The notes beneath the pieces were generated by a model. It was given only the letters and a program-made list of their open reading frames with translations, ran no database searches and had not been told where the DNA came from. The translations under genes and the position numbers were made by a program. This document shows positions 6,664 through 10,847 of a DNA stretch of 10,847 nucleotides, one piece after another (the first letter of the stretch is position 1; each line of letters starts with the position of its first letter). The stretch comes from DASTCC01 sp035711465 (lineage in GTDB: Bacteria; Acidobacteriota; Vicinamibacteria; Vicinamibacterales; SCN-69-37), in assembly GCA_035711465.1 (NCBI GenBank), contig DASTCC010000077.1, positions 1 to 10,847 on the forward strand, read 5' to 3'.

Positions 6664-8427
6664 ATGTCCACGGCATCGGCAGCGACACGGCGCGGCGGCG
6701 ACTGGCTGACCGCCGGCATCACGGGCGGGATCTTCACGCCGGAGCGCCTCAGCGACGAGCATCGCCTGGTCGGGTTGACCGCGGCCGAGTTCGTCGTCAA
6801 CGAGGTCGAGCCGGCGCTCGAGAAGCTCGACGCGAAGGACTGGGTAGCGGCGCGCAACCTCGTGCTCCGCTGCGGCGAGCTCGGCCTCATCGGCGTCGAC
6901 ACCCCCGAGCGCTTCGGCGGCGTCGGTCTCGACAAGGCGGCGGCGGTGGTCGTCGGCGAGGCCATCGGCGCCGTGCCCTCGTTCGCGATGACGTTCGGCG
7001 CGCAGAGCGGTCTGGCGATCGTGCCGATCCTCTGCTTCGGCTCGGCCGAGCAGCAGCAGCGCTATCTGCCGAAGATCGTGAGCGGCGACTGGCTCGGCGC
7101 CTACTGCCTGAGCGAGTCGGGCGCCGGATCCGACGCGCTCGGCGTGCGCACGCGGGCGACGCGCGCCGCCGACGGATCGTGGCGGCTCACCGGCGAGAAG
7201 ATGTGGATCACCAACGGCGCCTTCGCCGACGTCTTCATCGTCTTTGCCAAGGTCGACGGCGACGCGTTCACCGCCTTCATCGTCGAGCGCGGCTTTGCCG
7301 GCGTCAGCGCCGGCAAGGAAGAGCACAAGATGGGGCTGCACGGGTCGTCGACGACGCCGGTGCTGCTGGCCGACGCGCACGTCCCGGCGGCCAACGTGCT
7401 CGGCGAAATCGGGCGCGGCCACAAGGTCGCGTTCAATGTGCTCAACTACGGCCGCTTCAAGATCGGCGCGATGTGCACGGGCGCCGCCAGGACCACGATC
7501 GCGGAGGCCGCTGCCTACGCCCTCTCGCGGCGTCAGTTCGGCGAGCCGCTGGCGTCGTTCGGCGCCATCCGCCACAAGCTCGCGGAGATGACGACCCGGC
7601 TGTATGCGGTCGAGAGCATGCTCTACCGCACCGCCGGCCTGATCGACGCGGCGGCCGAGATCGGCGGTCACGAGCCGCGCGTCGTCGCCGCCGCACTCGA
7701 GGAGTTCGCGCTCGAGTCGTCGCTGCTCAAAGTCGCGGGCAGCGAGATGATCCATTTCGTCGTCGACGAGAACGTGCAGATTCACGGCGGCAACGGCTTC
7801 GTGCGCGACTACGCGGCCGAACGGCGCTACCGCGACACGCGCGTGTACCGCATCTTCGAGGGGACCAACGAGATCAATCGCCTGCTGGTGCCGACGCTCT
7901 TGATCAAGCGCGCGCGTAAGGGCGGTCCGCCCGTGCTCGACGCCGCGGCCCGCGCGTTGCGCGCCGGCGATCCGGCGCCGCCGGCGGCCGGCTCGGGCGA
8001 TGCCCCCGACGTCGCGCACCAGGCGGCGGCGACGTTGAAGCAGCTGGCGCTCTGGTCGCTGGGCCTGGCCGCAGATCGGTACGGCGATTCGCTGGGCAAC
8101 GAGCAGGAGGTGCTGATGCTCGTCGCCGATCTGGTCATCGACGCCTACGCCGCGGACAGCGCCGCGCTGCGGGCCGCGCAGGCGACAGCGGCACAACATC
8201 CACTGGCCGAGGCGCACGCTGATGCCGCGGCGGTCGTCGCCTCGGCGGCGCTCGACCGCGCCGTCGCTGGTGCGCGCACCGTCGGCATCGCCGCCGGGAC
8301 GACACCGGCAGATGTCGAGAGCGCGATCGCGCGGCTCGCGCGCCTGTCGCCGGTCGACACGGTTGCCGCCCGCCGCCGTCTCGCGGCCGTCGTCGCCGAC
8401 CGTCGCCGCTATCCTTTCCAGTCATGA
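6664..8427 (+). CDS. Acyl-CoA dehydrogenase, long form with C-terminal extension
   Basis: A 587-residue FAD enzyme predicted to oxidise an acyl-CoA to the trans-2-enoyl-CoA in fatty-acid or related acyl breakdown, passing electrons to ETF. Seen in order: the N-terminal helical domain (about 35-145), the flavin/substrate signature AYCLSESGAGSDALG (146-160), KMWITNG (179-185), HKMGLHGSSTTPV (221-233), then the C-terminal helical domain with RRQFGEPLASFGAIRHKLAEM (289-309, one motif) and QIHGGNGF (372-379). VYRIFEGTNEINR (394-406) holds Glu399, at the usual catalytic-base position. About 170 residues beyond the core match the longer, VLCAD-like or bacterial FadE-like architecture rather than the 380-residue short-chain type. 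A GGAGCAGGG sequence precedes the ATG. The downstream DUF1684 gene overlaps by ATGA. Chain-length preference cannot be read from the sequence. Confidence 0.93.
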   Translation: MSTASAATRRGGDWLTAGITGGIFTPERLSDEHRLVGLTAAEFVVNEVEPALEKLDAKDWVAARNLVLRCGELGLIGVDTPERFGGVGLDKAAAVVVGEAIGAVPSFAMTFGAQSGLAIVPILCFGSAEQQQRYLPKIVSGDWLGAYCLSESGAGSDALGVRTRATRAADGSWRLTGEKMWITNGAFADVFIVFAKVDGDAFTAFIVERGFAGVSAGKEEHKMGLHGSSTTPVLLADAHVPAANVLGEIGRGHKVAFNVLNYGRFKIGAMCTGAARTTIAEAAAYALSRRQFGEPLASFGAIRHKLAEMTTRLYAVESMLYRTAGLIDAAAEIGGHEPRVVAAALEEFALESSLLKVAGSEMIHFVVDENVQIHGGNGFVRDYAAERRYRDTRVYRIFEGTNEINRLLVPTLLIKRARKGGPPVLDAAARALRAGDPAPPAAGSGDAPDVAHQAAATLKQLALWSLGLAADRYGDSLGNEQEVLMLVADLVIDAYAADSAALRAAQATAAQHPLAEAHADAAAVVASAALDRAVAGARTVGIAAGTTPADVESAIARLARLSPVDTVAARRRLAAVVADRRRYPFQS

Positions 8428-9059
8428 TCGCGATGCGCTGGATCGTTGGCCTCACCATCGCCGCCACCGCGGTGGCGTGCACGTCCGGGCCACCGCCGCC
8501 CGCCGACGCGCGGCCGTACGACGACGAGATCCGGACGTGGCGGAGCGACAAGGACGCGATGTTCCGGACGGATCGCGAGTCGCCGCTGCTGCCGCCGGAT
8601 CGGGCGACGTTCACGGGACTGCCCTACTACGGCATCGATCCCGCCTACCGCGTGCCCGCGCTGCTCACGCGCGAAGAGACCGCCAAGCCGGTGATCATCC
8701 AGCTGCAAACATCGGACGGCGACTTCGACTCCATGCAGCGGGTCGGATCGCTCGGCTTCACGCTGAATGGCGCCGCCGTCAAGTTGACGGCGTTCGCCAA
8801 GGTCGGCGAATCCGTCGATCGGCTGTTCGTGCCGTTCGGCGACCAGACCAACGGCAGCGAGACCTACAAGGGCGGCCGCTATCTCGATCTCTCGCGCACG
8901 CCGACGGGTCTCTACGATCTCGACTTCAACCGCGCCTACCACCCGTTCTGCGTCTACAACATCAACTTCGTCTGCCCCGTGCCGCCGCCGGAGAACCGGC
9001 TGGAGGTGGCGATTCGAGCCGGCGAGCGTCTGCCGCCGCCGCGGACGCTGCCGGAGTGA
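8424..9059 (+). CDS. DUF1684 domain lipoprotein
   Basis: A 211-residue protein with the conserved C-terminal half of the DUF1684 family: FVPFGDQTNGSETYKGGRYL (135-154), DFNRAYHPFCVYN (167-179), FVCPVPPPENRLEV (182-195) and IRAGERLP (197-204). C176 and C184 belong to this conserved block. The N-terminus has one Arg, a hydrophobic run and AVAC ending at Cys19, a plausible lipobox, followed by a Pro-rich linker, so the mature protein is probably lipid-anchored outside the cytoplasmic membrane. The biochemical function of DUF1684 is not established as far as I know. Its ATG overlaps the dehydrogenase stop (ATGA), indicating coupled translation; a second Met at codon 4 would also retain the signal. 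It overlaps the HAD gene downstream by GTGA. Confidence 0.88.
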   Translation: MIAMRWIVGLTIAATAVACTSGPPPPADARPYDDEIRTWRSDKDAMFRTDRESPLLPPDRATFTGLPYYGIDPAYRVPALLTREETAKPVIIQLQTSDGDFDSMQRVGSLGFTLNGAAVKLTAFAKVGESVDRLFVPFGDQTNGSETYKGGRYLDLSRTPTGLYDLDFNRAYHPFCVYNINFVCPVPPPENRLEVAIRAGERLPPPRTLPE

Positions 9060-9739
9060 CGCCCGCCGCGCCGTCCCCTTACGCCGTCGTCTTCGACTTC
9101 GACGGCGTCCTCGCGGACACCGAACGCCTGCATCTCCGCGCCTACCAGCACGTCTTCGGCAAGCGCGGCTGGACGCTGGGCGAGCGCGAGTACTTCGATC
9201 AGTACCTCGGCTACGACGACGCCTACCTGTTCGAGACGTTCGCGGCGAACCGCGGACTCGCGCTCGACGCCGCAACCCGCGGCGATCTCTTCCGCGAGAA
9301 GGTCGACGCCTTCGCCGCGCTGGTCGCGAACGGCCAGGCGCTGTTTCCGGGCGCCGCCGATTGCGTTCGCGCGCTCGCCGATCGTTTCGCGCTGGCGATC
9401 GCGTCAGGATCGCTTCACGAAGAGATCGTTCGCGTCATCGAGCCCGCGGCCCTGGCCCCGTACTTTCCGGTCATCGTCGGCGCCGACGACGTGGCGCGAT
9501 CGAAGCCGGCGCCGGATCCTTATCTCGAGGCGGTGAAGCGGCTGGGGGTGCCCTCGTCCGCGGCGGTGGCGGTCGAGGATTCCCGCTGGGGGCTGTTCGC
9601 GGCCAGGACGGCAGGGCTGCGCTGCATCGGCATCACCACCAGTTATCCGGCGTCCGAGCTTCCCGACGCCGAGATCGTCATAAACGCGATCGGGCAGCTG
9701 ACGCCGGCGCTGGTCGAGGCACTGCTGTCGCGGGCGTGA
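9056..9739 (+). CDS. HAD-superfamily hydrolase, beta-phosphoglucomutase/phosphatase-like
   Basis: A 227-residue haloacid-dehalogenase-fold enzyme acting on a phosphorylated metabolite in the cytoplasm. All four motifs are present: FDFDGVLADTE (13-23, nucleophile Asp14 and acid Asp16), IASGS (115-119, Ser117), SKPAPDPY (149-156, Lys150) and VEDSRWG (173-179, Glu174/Asp175). The helical cap spans about 24-95. The SKPAPDPY and VEDS blocks fit subfamily IA (beta-phosphoglucomutase, phosphoglycolate phosphatase, 2-deoxy-sugar phosphatase), which cannot be separated by eye. No ATG lies near the start of the conserved region; the GTG at 9056 overlaps the DUF1684 stop in a GTGA junction and leaves the usual short lead-in before motif I. 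The open frame runs further upstream, but only as a shadow of the DUF1684 gene. It is the last gene of the run. Confidence 0.9.
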   Translation: MTPAAPSPYAVVFDFDGVLADTERLHLRAYQHVFGKRGWTLGEREYFDQYLGYDDAYLFETFAANRGLALDAATRGDLFREKVDAFAALVANGQALFPGAADCVRALADRFALAIASGSLHEEIVRVIEPAALAPYFPVIVGADDVARSKPAPDPYLEAVKRLGVPSSAAVAVEDSRWGLFAARTAGLRCIGITTSYPASELPDAEIVINAIGQLTPALVEALLSRA

Positions 9740-9773
9740 GAAACCTCCGCGTCTCTGGCGTGAAATCGAGACT

Positions 9774-9796
9774 GCCTTCCGATCCGAAGGCTGTTT
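9774..9796 (+). terminator. Short hairpin ending the hydrolase-dehydrogenase-HAD run
   Basis: GCCTTC (9774-9779) and GAAGGC (9786-9791) form a perfect 6-bp stem around CGATCC, followed by TGTTT. It lies 34 bases after the HAD stop and directly before the padR promoter, where a terminator is expected. The stem is short and the T-run interrupted, so efficiency is uncertain. Confidence 0.45.
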
Positions 9797-9823
9797 GACA
9801 TACTCAGGTCTCCATCATATAGT
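9795..9823 (+). promoter_or_regulatory. Strong sigma70-type promoter of the PadR gene (leaderless)
   Basis: TTGACA (9795-9800) and TATAGT (9818-9823) are separated by exactly 17 bases: a perfect -35 and a -10 with five of six consensus bases. The start codon at 9832 is only 8 bases after the -10, so transcription should begin at about 9830-9832, at or next to the ATG. No Shine-Dalgarno sequence precedes the ATG, consistent with a leaderless mRNA. PadR proteins usually repress their own promoter, so the operator probably overlaps this element, although no clear dyad is visible. Confidence 0.8.
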
Positions 9824-9831
9824 CGCCCATC

Positions 9832-10176
9832 ATGTTCAGGCGCAACGCGATCGATGAAGCCAAGAAGGGCAGCACCGAGCTGCTGATCCTCGCGCTCGTC
9901 GAGGAGCGCAGCCTGCACGGCTACGAGATCGCGCGCCAGATCGAAGAGCGATCCGAAGGCGCGCTGACGTTCACGCTGGCCTCGCTCTACGCGACGCTCT
10001 ACCGGCTCGAGGAGCGCGGCTGGCTGCGCGGACGGTGGGTCGAGAAGCCGGGGCAGCGGCGGCGATGCCACTACAAGATCACCGAGGCGGGCCGGACAGT
10101 GCTCGCCGCGCAGCGTGAGGACTGGGGCCGATTCGTCAGCGTGCTCGAGCGCCTCGCAGGCGTGAAGCCCGTCTAA
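9832..10176 (+). CDS. PadR-family transcriptional regulator
   Basis: A 114-residue winged-helix regulator. It has the PadR hallmarks KKGSTELLILALVEERSLHG (11-30), YEIARQIEERSEG (31-43), the recognition region LTFTLASLYATLYRLEERGWL (45-65, one helix block) and the basic wing RGRWVEKPGQRRRCHYKIT (66-84), with a short C-terminal helix (about 88-110) for dimerisation. In Acidobacteria such regulators commonly precede ADOP-type permease genes, as here with a 37-bp gap, so it probably controls the permease and itself. The small size is normal for the short PadR subgroup. Its own near-consensus promoter separates it from the upstream run. The inducing ligand is unknown. Confidence 0.92.
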   Translation: MFRRNAIDEAKKGSTELLILALVEERSLHGYEIARQIEERSEGALTFTLASLYATLYRLEERGWLRGRWVEKPGQRRRCHYKITEAGRTVLAAQREDWGRFVSVLERLAGVKPV

Positions 10177-10213
10177 TCCGGAGTATGCGCCAGACGCACG
10201 ACCGGTAACGACC

Positions 10214-10847
10214 ATGACCGAGTGGCACCGGATCGTTCGCGACTACGCCCGCACCCACGGCGCGCCGCATCTGCCGGCGCACGCCGTCGCCGAACTGGCC
10301 GAGCACCTCGAGGATCTGCACGCCGCCGCGATTGCCGCTGGCGCCACCGAGCCCGAGGCCCGGCGGCGCGCGCTCGACGCCTTGTACGAGTCCAAGCTCG
10401 CGGACCTGGCCGGGTCGCGCGTGCGGCGACGCGATCCACTGCGGCCGCCGCCGGTGCCCGGCGTGCTGCCCGCCTTCCCGCTCAGGAGCCTGTCCATGGG
10501 TCACGCGTTTCGTCAGGCGCTCCGTCAATTCGTCCTGCATCGCGCCTTCTCGCTGATCACGGTGCTCGTGCTCGGCCTCGGCATCGGCGCCAGCGTCACC
10601 GTCTACACCGTGGTCGACGGCGTGCTGCTGCGGCCGCTGCCCTACGCGGCGCCGGATCGGCTGGTGACGCTCTGGGACGCGAACTACGAGCGGGGCCTCT
10701 CGCACGAGCCGATCTCGCCGGTGAACTTCCTCGACTACCAGCGGCTCGACGTCTTCACCGACGCGGCGGCGTGGTGGCGGCCGGACGTGAACCTCGCCGA
10801 CCCGGGCATGGATCCGGTCCGCGTCAAGACCATCGAGACCGGCGGCA
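10214..10847 (+). CDS. ADOP-like ABC transporter permease (MacB-type), truncated by window edge
   Basis: The first 211 codons of a gene running off the right edge. Residues 1-65 form a helical, Glu/Ala-rich prefix domain (VAELAEHLEDLHAAAIAAGATEPEA is its core, 25-49), then a Pro-rich linker (75-90). FRQALRQFVLHR (99-110) leads into transmembrane helix 112-134 (LITVLVLGLGIGASVTVYTVV) and VDGVLLRPLPYAAPDRLVTLW (134-154), the start of a MacB-like periplasmic domain. This is the layout of prefix-containing ADOP proteins, which in full are about 800-900 residues with two FtsX-type membrane halves. No ATPase gene is visible in the window. The ATG at 10214 lacks a clear ribosome-binding site, whereas the in-frame ATG at 10496 (Met95) has an excellent one, so the start is uncertain. 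It lies 37 bp after the PadR gene and is probably co-transcribed. Confidence 0.88.
   Translation, partial: MTEWHRIVRDYARTHGAPHLPAHAVAELAEHLEDLHAAAIAAGATEPEARRRALDALYESKLADLAGSRVRRRDPLRPPPVPGVLPAFPLRSLSMGHAFRQALRQFVLHRAFSLITVLVLGLGIGASVTVYTVVDGVLLRPLPYAAPDRLVTLWDANYERGLSHEPISPVNFLDYQRLDVFTDAAAWWRPDVNLADPGMDPVRVKTIETGG
10484..10498 (+). promoter_or_regulatory. Internal ribosome-binding site and start codon inside the permease gene
   Basis: AGGAG (10484-10488) lies 7 bases before an in-frame ATG (10496-10498), Met95 of the permease. Translation from here would begin MGHAFRQALRQF, which resembles the N-terminus of ADOP permeases that lack the prefix domain. It is the best Shine-Dalgarno match at this end of the window. 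Confidence 0.5.

Noticed and set aside
6523..8217. 564-codon minus-strand open frame antisense to the acyl-CoA dehydrogenase
   Set aside because: Low-complexity Arg/Ala/Gly-rich translation with no domain, fully opposite an unmistakable acyl-CoA dehydrogenase; a codon-bias shadow.
8222..9055. Long in-frame upstream extension of the HAD gene
   Set aside because: This part overlaps the end of the dehydrogenase and all of the DUF1684 gene, and its translation is Arg-rich without a domain. HAD motif I begins just after the GTG at 9056.
10185..10208. Seven-codon open frame between the padR and permease genes
   Set aside because: It begins with ATG one base after a GGAG, too close for normal initiation, and such short frames occur by chance. 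A leader-peptide role cannot be supported.

Overview
The window is a GC-rich chromosomal stretch that looks like Acidobacteriota, probably a Vicinamibacteria-like lineage. This rests on a combination of gene families rather than a taxonomic marker: an Oar-like TonB-dependent receptor with an N-terminal carboxypeptidase-regulatory domain, a VWFA-related protein of the type expanded in Acidobacteria, and a PadR regulator followed by a permease resembling the acidobacterial duplicated orphan permeases (ADOP). There is no rRNA, tRNA, CRISPR array, transposase or phage gene, and base composition is even throughout, so nothing suggests a recent insertion.

Left part (1-4.9 kb): a large outer-membrane receptor on the minus strand (69-2939), followed by a good intrinsic terminator (23-63). 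It is divergent from a secreted VWA-domain protein (3264-4586). The 324-bp gap between them holds an extended -10 promoter for the VWA gene and two adjacent short dyads. The VWA gene converges on a small CsoR/RcnR-family metal-sensing repressor on the minus strand (4632-4907), with a hairpin in the 45-bp junction.

Middle part (5.2-9.7 kb): a plus-strand gene run that starts divergently from the CsoR-family gene. Its members are two alpha/beta hydrolases (overlap 10 bp), a long acyl-CoA dehydrogenase after a 52-bp gap, a DUF1684 lipoprotein (ATGA overlap) and a HAD phosphatase/mutase (GTGA overlap). The tight coupling suggests one transcript concerned with acyl or ester metabolism, but the substrate cannot be read from the sequence. 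A short hairpin ends the run just before the next promoter.

Right part (9.8-10.85 kb): a PadR repressor with a near-consensus sigma70-type promoter so close to its ATG that the mRNA should be leaderless. It is followed by the first 211 codons of an ADOP-like permease, cut by the window edge. That permease has a strong internal ribosome-binding site in front of its Met95, which would give a second, prefix-less product.

I see no undescribed multi-gene system. The points most worth a second look are the orphan CsoR-type regulator with its dyads and divergent hydrolase operon, the leaderless padR promoter, the internal permease start, and a complete EF-hand loop inside the receptor barrel.
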